64,000 nucleotides of DNA from Rudaea sp. 3F27F6 (GTDB lineage Bacteria > Pseudomonadota > Gammaproteobacteria > Xanthomonadales > Rhodanobacteraceae): the NCBI RefSeq assembly GCF_005503555.1, contig NZ_SCNG01000001.1, positions 682,001 to 746,000 on the forward strand, in the 5' to 3' direction. The position numbers and the translations under genes are program-made. Under the pieces are notes generated by a model. That model saw nothing but the letters and a program-made list of their open reading frames with translations, searched no databases and was not told the DNA's origin. Below are positions 30,274 through 39,301 of this stretch, one piece after another (the stretch's first letter is position 1; every line of letters begins with the position of its first letter).

Positions 30274-30924
30274 TTACGACAGGCGCTCGCGCAATACGGC
30301 GAGCACGCGCTGAGCCGCCGCTTCGCCCGACTTGTCGCCCGGCGCCGGCACGACGCTGACACGCGAACCGCCCGCATCTTCGCTGACGTTGACGCGCAGC
30401 GAAGCCTTGACGTTCTGAGTTTCCGCCTTGTCGCCACCGCCGCCGAACGGATGCAGGATGCGCGAATACCAATGATGTTCCTGCGGCTGCGCGGGCTTCG
30501 TCGTGATCGCGCCGTCGAAATCGAAGGCGTAGCTGCGCGAAGCGTCATCCTTGCTGGCCACCTTGCCGAGCTGCGCGCGTTCGAGCGCAAGACCGACGCG
30601 CTGGTAGGCGTTGTCGACCGCGTCGACGACGTGCAGATCGGTCGCGCCGGAAGCCGCACCACCGGTCACGCTCGGCGGCACACTGCTAACGCTGGACGCG
30701 GCGGCACCGCCAGCCGAGGCGGCGCGCGGCGCTGAGCCGGGAACGACCAGTTCGCGCGTCGTCGCCGGGGCGTCGAGATCGGGCGGCACTTCGAGCGGGC
30801 GCGACTCCTGCGCACTCTTGTAGTAATCGACGCGATCACGATGGAACCAGCCGCAACCGCTCAAAAAAGCCGTAGCAACGATCAGCGTCGGGACAGACAG
30901 GCGAACAAAGGAATGGCGCGTCAC
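30274..30924 (-). CDS. bamC: Outer membrane assembly lipoprotein BamC
   Basis: Encodes 216 residues from a GTG at 30924, preceded by AGGA. A lipoprotein signal ends in the lipobox LSGC. The mature N-terminus (YYKSAQESRPLEVPPDL) is the conserved BamC segment that binds BamD. It is shorter than Escherichia coli BamC (about 344 residues) and has an Ala/Ser-rich linker, with one helix-grip-like domain recognisable at the C-terminus. It lies 31 bp downstream of dapA, the same arrangement as dapA-bamC in enterobacteria. Confidence 0.87.
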   Translation of the reverse strand: MTRHSFVRLSVPTLIVATAFLSGCGWFHRDRVDYYKSAQESRPLEVPPDLDAPATTRELVVPGSAPRAASAGGAAASSVSSVPPSVTGGAASGATDLHVVDAVDNAYQRVGLALERAQLGKVASKDDASRSYAFDFDGAITTKPAQPQEHHWYSRILHPFGGGGDKAETQNVKASLRVNVSEDAGGSRVSVVPAPGDKSGEAAAQRVLAVLRERLS

Positions 30925-30955
30925 GGTTGCATCCTGGGCAAAAGAAGAAACAAGT

Positions 30956-31870
30956 TTAAGCGGCGCTGCTGTGCCGCGGCTGAATCGAGACGGCCAGCCG
31001 GGTCGCGGCATCGAGTGCTCGAGCCACGCGTTCGTGGTAGGCGTCCGCAAGCGGCGTCAGCGGCAGGCGCAGCTCGCCCGCGCTGATGCCGAGGCGCGCA
31101 AGAGCCCATTTTAGCGGGATCGGATTCGACTCCGCGCCAAGCGCGTCGAACAGCGGCGTCAGTTCGTCGTGCAGGCTTTGCGCGTATGCGCGATCGCCCG
31201 TACGCGCCGCATCGCAAAGCGCACGAAACGGCCTCGGCGCGACATTGGCTGTTACCGAAATGACGCCTTCGGCACCAGCCAATATCGCTGCCATGCCGGT
31301 CGGATCGTCGCCGCTGAGAAAGGAAAATTCTGGACCTTTGAGTGCCGTCAGGGCGGCAACACGCTCGCCATCTCCGACCGCCTCCTTGATACCAACGATA
31401 CGCTCGTGCAAGGCGAGCTTTGCCACCGTTTCAGGCTTGAGATCGCAGCCGGTGCGGCCCGGCACGTTGTAGAGCATGACCGGCAGGCCGCCGTGATCGG
31501 CGACTTCGGTGTAGTGACGCAACAGACCTTCCTGGGTCGGACGCACATAGTAAGGCGTCACCACCAGGGCAGCGTCGGCACCGAGTCCTTGTGCACGCCG
31601 GGTTTGTTCGATCGTCTTGCGCGTGCTCGCGGTGCCGGTGCCGGCGAGAATCGGCACACGGCCGCCGACGCGCTGCACTGCATGGCGCAGCAATTGATCG
31701 TATTCGGCTTGGTCGAGGGCGTGCGCCTCACCGGTCGAACCGGCCACGACGAGCGCCTGAGTACCGCCGTCGAGTTGAAAATCGATCAGCCTGGAGAATG
31801 CGTCGAGATCGAGCGCGCCTCCGCGAAACGGAGTGGCCAGGGCGCAAATGCTGCCGACGATTCTCTTCAA
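30956..31870 (-). CDS. dapA: 4-hydroxy-tetrahydrodipicolinate synthase
   Basis: Encodes 304 residues. DapA signatures: TPF near the start, GSTGEAHAL, the catalytic tyrosine Y134 in YNVPGRTG and the Schiff-base lysine K162 in GIKEA. It condenses pyruvate with aspartate semialdehyde, the first step to lysine and meso-diaminopimelate. It probably heads a dapA-bamC operon and diverges from gcvR. Confidence 0.96.
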   Translation of the reverse strand: MKRIVGSICALATPFRGGALDLDAFSRLIDFQLDGGTQALVVAGSTGEAHALDQAEYDQLLRHAVQRVGGRVPILAGTGTASTRKTIEQTRRAQGLGADAALVVTPYYVRPTQEGLLRHYTEVADHGGLPVMLYNVPGRTGCDLKPETVAKLALHERIVGIKEAVGDGERVAALTALKGPEFSFLSGDDPTGMAAILAGAEGVISVTANVAPRPFRALCDAARTGDRAYAQSLHDELTPLFDALGAESNPIPLKWALARLGISAGELRLPLTPLADAYHERVARALDAATRLAVSIQPRHSSAA

Positions 31871-32042
31871 GGCAAACTCGTTTCGGACATAGGGAATTCT
31901 TGGGGAGCCGCGATGTTACTTGCGGGTACGGGGCGTGGCAAGTATTCTTCCGGACGGTAATACAGGCGCGGCAGCACGCCGCCGCTTCAGGTTTGCAGAG
32001 TGCGGCCACCGAAGGCCGTTTTTTCGCTTTTCGCGATCAAGG

Positions 32043-32633
32043 ATGATTGCAAAATTATCGGACGGCCTTGCCTTGACCGACGCTGCGCAACGTCCCACCG
32101 CGAACGAAAATTATCTGCTGATCAGCGCGTTCGCCGAATACGCCAAATCACCTTTGATCGCCATCGCCAAACGCATCGCGGACTGCAGCTGCAGCCTCGC
32201 CGAGTCGCGCGTGGCGGTGCTCGGCCAGGACGTGACGGTGCTCGTTCTCGCCCAGGGCCCTTGGGACGCGATCGCAAAACTCGAATCCGCGCTGACCCGG
32301 CTCGAACGCGACGACAGGCTGCGCCTGACCTTCTCGCGCACCGGCGCGAAGGCCGTGCAGACGAATCTTCTGCCGTATATCGTCGAAGTCGTCGCGGCCG
32401 AGAAGCCAGGCATCCTTTATCAGCTCGCCGATTTCTTCCAGCGCCATCAGATCAGCATCGAGCAGCTGCAGTCGACGCGCTATCGCGCGATGCAGACCGG
32501 CGCGGACATGTTCTCGGCGCAGATCACGATCGGCATTCCGTCCGACACGCACATCGCCGGACTGCGCGACGACTTCCTTGAGTTCTGCGACGGGCTCAAT
32601 CTCGACGCAATCATGGATCCAATGAAATTTTGA
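32043..32633 (+). CDS. gcvR: GcvR-like ACT-domain regulator
   Basis: Encodes 196 residues from the ATG at 32043. Two ACT-like domains are seen: residues about 20-90 (NYLLISAFAEYAKSP...) and about 105-185 (YIVEVVAAEKPGILYQLADFF). This is the layout of the glycine cleavage system repressor protein GcvR, which works through protein contacts, not DNA binding. No gcv genes are nearby. In Escherichia coli gcvR also sits between dapA and bcp, which supports the assignment. Confidence 0.88.
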   Translation: MIAKLSDGLALTDAAQRPTANENYLLISAFAEYAKSPLIAIAKRIADCSCSLAESRVAVLGQDVTVLVLAQGPWDAIAKLESALTRLERDDRLRLTFSRTGAKAVQTNLLPYIVEVVAAEKPGILYQLADFFQRHQISIEQLQSTRYRAMQTGADMFSAQITIGIPSDTHIAGLRDDFLEFCDGLNLDAIMDPMKF

Positions 32634-32649
32634 GTAACGGCCATTGCTC

Positions 32650-33114
32650 ATGAAAATCGGCGATAAAGTTCCAGACCTGCGCGGCGCCGTCGGCGACGAA
32701 ACCGAGATTCGCCTGCGCGACCTCAAGGGCCGATACGTCGTCGTCTACTTCTACCCGAAGGACGCCACACCGGGCTGTACCCTCGAAGCGCAGGACTTTC
32801 GCGATCGGCAGAAGGATTTCGCCAAACGCGATGCCCTCGTCCTCGGCGTGTCGCGCGATTCGCTTGCCTCGCATGGCAAATTCAAGCAGAAGCAGGCACT
32901 CAATTTCGAGCTCGTTTCCGACACCGACGAGACCTGGTGCAAGGCGTTCGACGTAATCCACGAAAAGGTGCTGTACGGCAAGCGCCACATGGGTGTCGTG
33001 CGCTCGACCTTCCTGGTCGGACCCGACGGCAAGCTCAAACACGAATGGCGCGGGGTCAAAGTCAAAGACCACGCCAAGGCCGTTCTCGACGCGTTGGACG
33101 CCGAGCGCAAGTGA
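32650..33114 (+). CDS. bcp: Thioredoxin-dependent thiol peroxidase (Bcp/PrxQ)
   Basis: Encodes 154 residues from the ATG at 32650. The peroxidatic cysteine C43 lies in TPGCTLEA, after FYPKDA. The usual resolving cysteine five residues further on is replaced (AQDF). The only other cysteine is C97 in ETWCKAF, which may act as resolving residue or not at all. It reduces peroxides. It lies 16 bp after gcvR, the conserved gcvR-bcp order. Confidence 0.93.
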   Translation: MKIGDKVPDLRGAVGDETEIRLRDLKGRYVVVYFYPKDATPGCTLEAQDFRDRQKDFAKRDALVLGVSRDSLASHGKFKQKQALNFELVSDTDETWCKAFDVIHEKVLYGKRHMGVVRSTFLVGPDGKLKHEWRGVKVKDHAKAVLDALDAERK

Positions 33115-33204
33115 GCCGAGCCCACATACGCTCTGCTGTCACATTCCTGCCGCATTCTGCGGCGCTGCCGTTCATTCCGAACGATCGACGAGGGTGACTA
33201 CCGC

Positions 33205-34605
33205 ATGACCCGAGGCAAGCGCATCTACGTACTCGACACCAATGTGCTGATGCACGATCCCACCGCCCTGTTCCGCTTCGAGGAACACGACGTGTTCCTG
33301 CCGATGACGGTGCTCGAGGAGCTCGATGCGGCGAAAAAAGGTGCCTCGGAAGTCTCGCGCAACGTCCGCCAAGTCAGCCGTTTCATCAACGAACTGATCG
33401 AACTGGGCAACAGCAAATCGATCGAGCAGGGCCTCGAACTGCGCCTGCCGAAGACGCTGCAATTGAAGCGCGGCGCGCAAGTCGGCCGCCTCTACTTCCA
33501 GACGCAGAACTTCACTCCGCTCAACGGCGCAGCGGCGAAGAAGAAAGGCATACCGGACAACCTGATTCTCGCCTCGATCGTCGATCTGCGCGAGCAGCGG
33601 CCTGATGTGCCCGTCGTGCTGGTGTCGAAAGACATCAATCTGCGCATCAAGGCTTCGATCTACGGCATCACCGCCGAGGATTACGAGAACGACCGCGCGC
33701 TCGACGATTTCAGCCTGCTCTACACCGGTCACAACGAGCTGCCGACGAACTTCTGGGAGAAGCATCCCGAGGTGCGCTCGTGGTCGGAGCGCGGCCACAC
33801 ATTCTACGAAATCAAGCTGAAGAAGGACGAAGCCTGGGTCGCCCAGGAGTTCGTCTACCTGCCCGGCGAAGACGAAATCGAAATGCGCGTGCTGCGCGTC
33901 GTTGACGGCAAGGCGACTCTGCAGATCATCGACGACTATCGCGGCTCGCACGCGGTCTGGGGCGTGCATGCACGCAATCGCGAGCAGAATTTCGCGCTCA
34001 ACGCGCTGATGGACCCGGAAATCGATTTCGTCACCCTGCTCGGCACGGCCGGAACAGGCAAGACCTTGCTCGCCCTCGCTGCGGGCCTAGCGCAAACCAT
34101 GGATCAGCAACGCTATCGCGAGATCATCATGACGCGCGCGACCGTATCGGTCGGCGAGGACATCGGCTTTCTGCCCGGCACCGAGGAAGAAAAGATGACG
34201 CCGTGGATGGGGGCGCTGACCGACAACCTCGAAGTGCTCGCGACGCCGCAGGAAGGCGGCGCCTGGGGCCGCGCGGCGACGAACGATCTGCTCGCCTCGC
34301 GCATCAAGATTCGCGCGATGAACTTCATGCGCGGCCGTACTTTCCTGAGCCGCTACTTGATCATCGACGAGGCGCAGAATCTCACTTCAAAGCAGATGAA
34401 GACGCTGATCACGCGCGCCGGCCCCGGCACGAAGATCGTCTGCCTCGGCAACGTCGAGCAAATCGATACGCCCTACCTTACCGAGACGACTTCGGGCCTG
34501 ACCTACGCTGTTGATCGATTCAAGGGCTGGCAGCATTCCGCCCATGTCACCCTGCGTCGCGGCGAACGCTCGCGGCTCGCCGACTACGCGTCGGAAATGC
34601 TGTAA
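33205..34605 (+). CDS. PhoH-family ATPase with N-terminal PIN domain
   Basis: Encodes 466 residues. The N-terminal PIN nuclease domain (YVLDTNVLMHDP, EELD..KKG, ASIVDLR, LVSKDINLR) carries the acidic residues of the active site. A PhoH domain follows, with Walker A GTAGTGKT and Walker B YLIIDEAQN, plus the T..VGEDIGFLPG segment. This is the PhoH2/YlaK architecture, an ATPase with predicted RNA helicase/nuclease activity. No antitoxin-like small gene precedes it. Confidence 0.93.
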   Translation: MTRGKRIYVLDTNVLMHDPTALFRFEEHDVFLPMTVLEELDAAKKGASEVSRNVRQVSRFINELIELGNSKSIEQGLELRLPKTLQLKRGAQVGRLYFQTQNFTPLNGAAAKKKGIPDNLILASIVDLREQRPDVPVVLVSKDINLRIKASIYGITAEDYENDRALDDFSLLYTGHNELPTNFWEKHPEVRSWSERGHTFYEIKLKKDEAWVAQEFVYLPGEDEIEMRVLRVVDGKATLQIIDDYRGSHAVWGVHARNREQNFALNALMDPEIDFVTLLGTAGTGKTLLALAAGLAQTMDQQRYREIIMTRATVSVGEDIGFLPGTEEEKMTPWMGALTDNLEVLATPQEGGAWGRAATNDLLASRIKIRAMNFMRGRTFLSRYLIIDEAQNLTSKQMKTLITRAGPGTKIVCLGNVEQIDTPYLTETTSGLTYAVDRFKGWQHSAHVTLRRGERSRLADYASEML

Positions 34606-34627
34606 GTCTCGCGCCACAGCCTCACAA

Positions 34628-34657
34628 AAAAACGGCCGCTTCGAGCGGCCGTTTTTA
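34628..34657. terminator. Bidirectional Rho-independent terminator
   Basis: ACGGCCGCT, loop TCG, AGCGGCCGT, flanked by A and T runs on the two sides. It serves the PhoH-family gene (plus) and the propeller gene ending at 34662 (minus). Confidence 0.92.
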
Positions 34658-34661
34658 TTCG

Positions 34662-36632
34662 TTATTGACAACCTGTTGGTGGTTGCCCCAGCCGCACAAG
34701 ATTCAAGGTACCACCGAGCCCCTTGTTGGCGCCGGCGGTAAAGCTATAGGTCAACGTCATCGTCGTGCAAGTGGGGAAAGTGACGGTCGCCGTGCCAACC
34801 TGGGTCGTCGTCACCGCCAGCGGATTCACGAAGATTCCGCCGCTACCCGCATTGATATTCACCGTGTAGGAATTGCCTACCGCAGGCTGCGTAGAAGGCG
34901 ACTGCAACGAGAACCAGTTCTGGCTCGCGCCGCCGCCGGTCTGCTGTCCGTTTTGGGCGTACGTGAACCAGCCGCCGAACAAGAATGATCCCTGCGCGGT
35001 GGAATAGGTGTTCAACACCAGCCCCTGCCCGCTTGTATCGGGGTTGTACCAGCTGCCCGAATATTGATCGCCGGCGGCCGGCGATCCGCTATCCCCCGTA
35101 GGAGTACAAGTCGCGCCACCCGTCAAACGATTCAGAGTGGTAAAGCCTTGACGACCATCGTTGAACGTATAGCTAAGAATTCCATGCGTGCAGTCGACAA
35201 ACCGCAGCTTGGCCTGGCCCACCGCAACGGGCGACACAACCGGGCCGGCATTGAAGTTGCCGCCGGTTCCGGCATAGATCGTCAGATTGGCGACGAGATC
35301 CGTGCTGGTCACGTCCCCTTGCAGCGAATACCAGCGCTGACCGCCGGCGGCCGTCACGTCGTAGGTGAACCAGCCGCCGAACAGCGTCCCGTTGCCGGCG
35401 CCTTTGACGTCGGGCATGGATTCCAAAAGGATGCCTTGGCCGCTCGCGCTCTGGTTGTACCAGGAGCCGGTCAGGCCGCGCTGGTCGAGATTCACCGTCA
35501 TATTGGCCGAACTCGTCGTTACGCTGTAGAGCGGCGTCTGACCAACGCCGATCGGCCCGCGCGCGACATTGACCGACAGATCGACGATCGCGACCGACCC
35601 ACCGCCAGCGATACTGACGTACGCATAGGTTCCGGTTGAGTCGAGCGATATGCCCGAAGGATTGATACCGATCCCCACCAAAGCAGTGACGGCTTTGGTC
35701 GCGGTGCTGATGAGGGAAAGGGTGCCGTCGTAGTAATTGGCTACGTATACAGTCACGCCGTCGGACGAGATCGCGATAGCGTTCGGCCCCGCGCCGACCG
35801 GAATGGCCGTTGTTTCGACCCCAGCAGCCAGGTCGATGACCGAAACCGCGCCTTTTTGTCCGTAATCGCCAAATGCATAGTCACTGACGTAAGCAAATTT
35901 GCCAGCCGGGTCGATGACGATCCCAATCGGATTGCTGTAGCTCAAGGCAATCGTACTGAGTGCCGCATTGTTCACTGCATCGATCACCGCAACGCGGCTT
36001 TTATCCGCGAGCGTCACATAGGCCTTGGTTCCGTCCGGAGTAAACGCGACACCGACCGGATAGCCGCCCACCTTGATCGTCGCGGTAACTGTATTCGTCG
36101 CCAAATTGATCGCCGAGAGGGTGTTGTCGACGGTATTGGTAACGTAAGCGGTCGTGCCCGCAGGATTGATTGCAATTATCTGCGGTCGGATGCCGACCGT
36201 TATCGTCGTGACTATCGCCGGGTTCGCCGCAGCGGGATTGGTGGAATCGATCACCGAAACCGTTCCCGGTGTTTTCGTATCCGTGCTGTCGCCGAAGTTG
36301 ACTACGTAAACACGCGTCCCGGCAGGGTTGATCGCAATACCGACAGGATTCACACCAATGCCGGGCTTTGCCGGATCGGTCGTCGTCGCCGCAACCCGCG
36401 TCGGGACGGTCGTCACTACCTTGTTCGTCGACTGATCGATCACCGACACGGTACTGTCGGTGTAATTGACGACATAGCTGTAGGGGGCAGCGAACGCAGT
36501 TCCTACGCTGAACCAGATGCCCAGTGCCGCCATCAGGAAACGCTTCGCGCCCCAGATTTTCTCGAGAGTATGGGCGACACGGGACGGACCCAGCGCCTCC
36601 CTCAGCCAATGCGCGCCGGACGCGTTGCTCAT
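34662..36632 (-). CDS. Exported YVTN beta-propeller protein with two C-terminal G-x-WY modules
   Basis: Encodes 656 residues. A hydrophobic export signal (MAALGIWFSVGTAFAA) ends near residue 50, after an unusually long N-region; an internal start is possible. Residues about 50-370 are YVTN/LVIVD-type repeats (YVVNYTDSTVSVID, AYVTNTVDNTLSAI, VYVANYYDGTLSLI). The C-terminal half contains two copies of a module: GSWYNQSASGQGI and GSWYNPDTSGQGL, each followed by FGGWFTY and ending in a (T/S)L..L.RL strand. The modules are not a family I can name. The protein is probably surface or secreted; function unknown. A 16-bp palindrome lies just upstream of the start. Confidence 0.8.
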   Translation of the reverse strand: MSNASGAHWLREALGPSRVAHTLEKIWGAKRFLMAALGIWFSVGTAFAAPYSYVVNYTDSTVSVIDQSTNKVVTTVPTRVAATTTDPAKPGIGVNPVGIAINPAGTRVYVVNFGDSTDTKTPGTVSVIDSTNPAAANPAIVTTITVGIRPQIIAINPAGTTAYVTNTVDNTLSAINLATNTVTATIKVGGYPVGVAFTPDGTKAYVTLADKSRVAVIDAVNNAALSTIALSYSNPIGIVIDPAGKFAYVSDYAFGDYGQKGAVSVIDLAAGVETTAIPVGAGPNAIAISSDGVTVYVANYYDGTLSLISTATKAVTALVGIGINPSGISLDSTGTYAYVSIAGGGSVAIVDLSVNVARGPIGVGQTPLYSVTTSSANMTVNLDQRGLTGSWYNQSASGQGILLESMPDVKGAGNGTLFGGWFTYDVTAAGGQRWYSLQGDVTSTDLVANLTIYAGTGGNFNAGPVVSPVAVGQAKLRFVDCTHGILSYTFNDGRQGFTTLNRLTGGATCTPTGDSGSPAAGDQYSGSWYNPDTSGQGLVLNTYSTAQGSFLFGGWFTYAQNGQQTGGGASQNWFSLQSPSTQPAVGNSYTVNINAGSGGIFVNPLAVTTTQVGTATVTFPTCTTMTLTYSFTAGANKGLGGTLNLVRLGQPPTGCQ

Positions 36633-36645
36633 GCTTGCACCTGAT

Positions 36646-36661
36646 GTTCGTAACTACGAAC
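36646..36661. promoter_or_regulatory. Perfect 16-bp palindrome upstream of the propeller gene
   Basis: GTTCGTA-AC-TACGAAC, 14 bp upstream of the start codon at 36632. A possible -10 TATCAT (minus strand, 36672-36667) lies just before it, so a bound protein would cover the transcription start. Candidate operator. Confidence 0.5.
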
Positions 36662-36773
36662 GCGGAATGATACGTCAAAAACCACTGATCACGCGCACTG
36701 AAACGCATTGGCACAAAGGGCGTTCAGTTCGCATTGTTGTCGCGCGGGCTATGCGAGCCGCGAAAGCAGGCGC

Positions 36774-37721
36774 TCAGTGACTCCGCTGCCGCCTATACGC
36801 AATACCGGCACCGGCGAGCAAAGAAAGTACGAGGGTGCCGAGCCCAGCCAAAGACAACGACGGCGCTCCGACCGCAGGGGGCGGTGGATCGACGCCTCCC
36901 GAAGAGCACGAGGGCGACGAAATGGCCAGGCCGCTCATCGGCGTCGGAAATAAAGGCTTCGTCTGAGGTTCAGCAATCGTGCCGACCGTGTTCATCGCGC
37001 CGCTCTTGGGATTGATCTGCCCGAGAGAGTTGAGCTGGTTCGGCAGTCCGTTGTTGAGGTTTCCGTTGAAATTGCGCAGCAGACTCCAGAGCGTTCCGGA
37101 GCCGTCGAAAGAAGCATCGATCGGATTCGGCACGTTGACTCCGTAGCCCCCGCCGATGGCCGTCGCTTTCGCGGTGTCGGTGGCGATCGTGTAGAGATTT
37201 CCGTTGCCGGCGCCGCCTATTCCGTAAAGCACTTTGTCGCGAAAAGCCAATCCGGTGATCTTGACGCCGAGATTGCCCACCGAACGCGCATCCCCGCTCC
37301 CCGGCGTGATCTGCCAGAGATTGTTGCTGCTCGAAGAAGCCATCCAGAGATTGCCGTCGCAGTCGAAAGACATCGACAGGTTCGGCGCCGTGGCCGCATC
37401 GATGCCGCGAAGCTGGGAGACAAAGCTCGCTTTTCCGTTGAGGGTATTCAGCGTCAGAAGCGAAGCACCCCCCCCCGTCCCGGTAACCGCGTATAACGCC
37501 TTGTCGGTACCGATCGTCAGCCCGCTGACGGCCGTAATCGGAGTTCCGTTCAACGACCCGACAGAGCCGATCGGAGTGGCGGTCCGCGCAGACAAATTAA
37601 GCAGATAGATCGCTTGAGTGCCGTCCGCGGCAGGGCCGCCGGCCGTATAGGCAGATCCTTGCGCGCGGCACAAACCGGCGACAACAAGGAAACTCGCGGC
37701 GATGAAAGCACGCAAAGCCAT
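36774..37721 (-). CDS. Exported propeller-like protein with C-terminal sorting-like tail
   Basis: Encodes 315 residues. A signal peptide (MALRAFIAASFLVVAGLCRAQ) is followed by a domain resembling DUF4394-like/NHL propellers (IYLLNLSARTATPIGSVG, LYAVTGTGGG, LYGIGGAGNGNLYTI). Near the end a Pro-rich stretch (DPPPPAVGAPSLS) leads into a hydrophobic helix (LGTLVLSLLAGAGIA) and YRRQRSH. The signature-helix-basic tail order resembles IPTL/PEP-CTERM-type sorting signals. Function unknown. A TAGAAT lies only about 13 nt upstream of the ATG and no ribosome-binding site is apparent. Confidence 0.75.
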   Translation of the reverse strand: MALRAFIAASFLVVAGLCRAQGSAYTAGGPAADGTQAIYLLNLSARTATPIGSVGSLNGTPITAVSGLTIGTDKALYAVTGTGGGASLLTLNTLNGKASFVSQLRGIDAATAPNLSMSFDCDGNLWMASSSSNNLWQITPGSGDARSVGNLGVKITGLAFRDKVLYGIGGAGNGNLYTIATDTAKATAIGGGYGVNVPNPIDASFDGSGTLWSLLRNFNGNLNNGLPNQLNSLGQINPKSGAMNTVGTIAEPQTKPLFPTPMSGLAISSPSCSSGGVDPPPPAVGAPSLSLAGLGTLVLSLLAGAGIAYRRQRSH

Positions 37722-37865
37722 CTGACTTTAGATTCTATTGTTATAGTAGTTTTGGTAATCGTCTGCCCGCGCAAACCTATTGCAGGCTACCGGAGCCTAG
37801 CACAATGATTGCGGAAAACAAGAGGTTAGCGCGGACGGTGTAGATGACCGCGGCGCGAGACGGCT

Positions 37866-39116
37866 CTAGAAAGTCGTAGTCAACAACGCCTCGTAGCGCA
37901 TGCGATTGGCGCCGAAGTTGTTATCCGCAGTGTAGTTCGGAATACCGAACATTTGCAGCGGAGCATAAGCGGCCCTGAAACGAAACGTCGCACGATCGCC
38001 GAAAGCCCTGGCGTAGTCGAACTCCCAATCGTGGGACGAAAGACCATTCAAGAGAAGCAGTTGCTTCAAGGCAAGCATGGCAGGCAGCGGCTGCTCGCGC
38101 GTGCTGTAGCGAACGGCAAACTCACCCAGGATCGCATTGCGCCAAGCCGCCGAAACCGAATAAACGCTCAAATCTTCCCAAGCCGGGGCACGCGTGGACT
38201 GAACGATGAAATATCGCACCTCCGCAGGCAGTGAGTAACCGACAAACGGAGTGATCTGCGAATACATGACGCGCTCGGCTTCGGCGCTCACGCGCAAACT
38301 GCGCTCAGGCACCCAATCCAAGCCGAAATTGGCGCTCGCCGGTATGTCGAAACTGCCCGGCTGTCCGAACAGCCCGCGATAAGTGTAGAAATTATCCATC
38401 GCGACGCGCGTCTGGTATCCCGCACGCCAGTTCAGACCGAGTTTGGTAACGAGGCTGCCGCCCAGATCGAAACGCGTACCGAAGCCCGCGGAATTTTCCT
38501 TATAGCGCAAGGCCGACGGGTTCTCCATCCATGCCCAGCCATTCTGCCCGAAAGCGGACGACGAACTCTGCATGGGGGCGAACAAGCTGAAGCGCTGATA
38601 GGCCAGGATCAGCGAAAACCGCATATAGCCGAAATTTTCTAGCGGTTGCGTGAACGACGGCGCGACGATCGTGCGCCGCAGCCCGGGCGACTGATCGGCA
38701 AGAAGGTTGCCCGCATCGGTCACCGCCGCATGAATCGGCGAATCGGAAATGCGCGCCGACTGCATAGCCACATGAAACGGTTTCGCATCCTCGACCGAAG
38801 TGCCGGGAAAGCGTGACGCCGGCGTGCGCGCCCAGCTTGAACGTGAGCGCGTGAAAATCGTCGGCGGCTCGACTGTCTCGCCCGGCTCGCTGGCCCACGA
38901 GAAACCCGACTTCAGACTGTTGAGCGCGTAGTCGCCCCAGCTCTCGGCGAGATCGCCCGAAGCCGCCATCTCCTCCAGTGCGGAAGTTCGCACCGCATCG
39001 GCGACGTTTTTGAATTTGCCCGCGGGTTGAGCGGCGAACGACAATGCAGCAGGCAGCGTCAACGCTGCGCCGATCAGCGCAGCGAGAAAACGTTGCTTGA
39101 TAGCTGTTGACAGCAT
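37866..39116 (-). CDS. Predicted outer-membrane beta-barrel protein of unknown function
   Basis: Encodes 416 residues from the ATG at 39116. Signal peptide: IKQRFLAALIGAALTLPAA..FAAQ. The mature part is rich in alternating aromatic/polar strands (YMRFSLILAYQRFSLFAP, SLRVSAEAERVMYSQ, FRFRAAYAPLQMFG) and ends in LLTTTF, a C-terminal phenylalanine as used by Bam-dependent barrels. I do not recognise the family. It lies between the two propeller genes and thiD, divergent from the latter. Confidence 0.7.
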   Translation of the reverse strand: MLSTAIKQRFLAALIGAALTLPAALSFAAQPAGKFKNVADAVRTSALEEMAASGDLAESWGDYALNSLKSGFSWASEPGETVEPPTIFTRSRSSWARTPASRFPGTSVEDAKPFHVAMQSARISDSPIHAAVTDAGNLLADQSPGLRRTIVAPSFTQPLENFGYMRFSLILAYQRFSLFAPMQSSSSAFGQNGWAWMENPSALRYKENSAGFGTRFDLGGSLVTKLGLNWRAGYQTRVAMDNFYTYRGLFGQPGSFDIPASANFGLDWVPERSLRVSAEAERVMYSQITPFVGYSLPAEVRYFIVQSTRAPAWEDLSVYSVSAAWRNAILGEFAVRYSTREQPLPAMLALKQLLLLNGLSSHDWEFDYARAFGDRATFRFRAAYAPLQMFGIPNYTADNNFGANRMRYEALLTTTF

Positions 39117-39269
39117 AAGGTCCAGACGCACGTCCAGATCGCTCCCCGAATTGGCGCAGATATTGGCGAAAAAACCACATCACGTCAAGGTGTTTTAACA
39201 ATTTCGGCCTTTGCCGATGCGGTTTCTTGCCACTTATTCCAATCCCACCATTGCTTTCGTGACCTTATC

Positions 39270-39287
39270 TGTTGCGCACACGCAACA
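39270..39287. promoter_or_regulatory. Short perfect hairpin in the thiD leader
   Basis: TGTTGCG-CACA-CGCAACA, ending 14 bp before the proposed GTG start of thiD. It could be an operator or a leader stem. It is too short and lacks the conserved core to be a TPP riboswitch. Confidence 0.4.
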
Positions 39288-39301
39288 TATCGGATTTCAT
39301 C

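Noticed and set aside
33205-34605. PhoH2 toxin-antitoxin pair
   Set aside because: The gene just upstream is bcp, separated by 90 bp, and no small antitoxin-like frame is present.
39241-39301. TPP riboswitch before thiD
   Set aside because: Only a short 7-bp hairpin is present; the conserved CUGAGA and related thi-box elements are missing.
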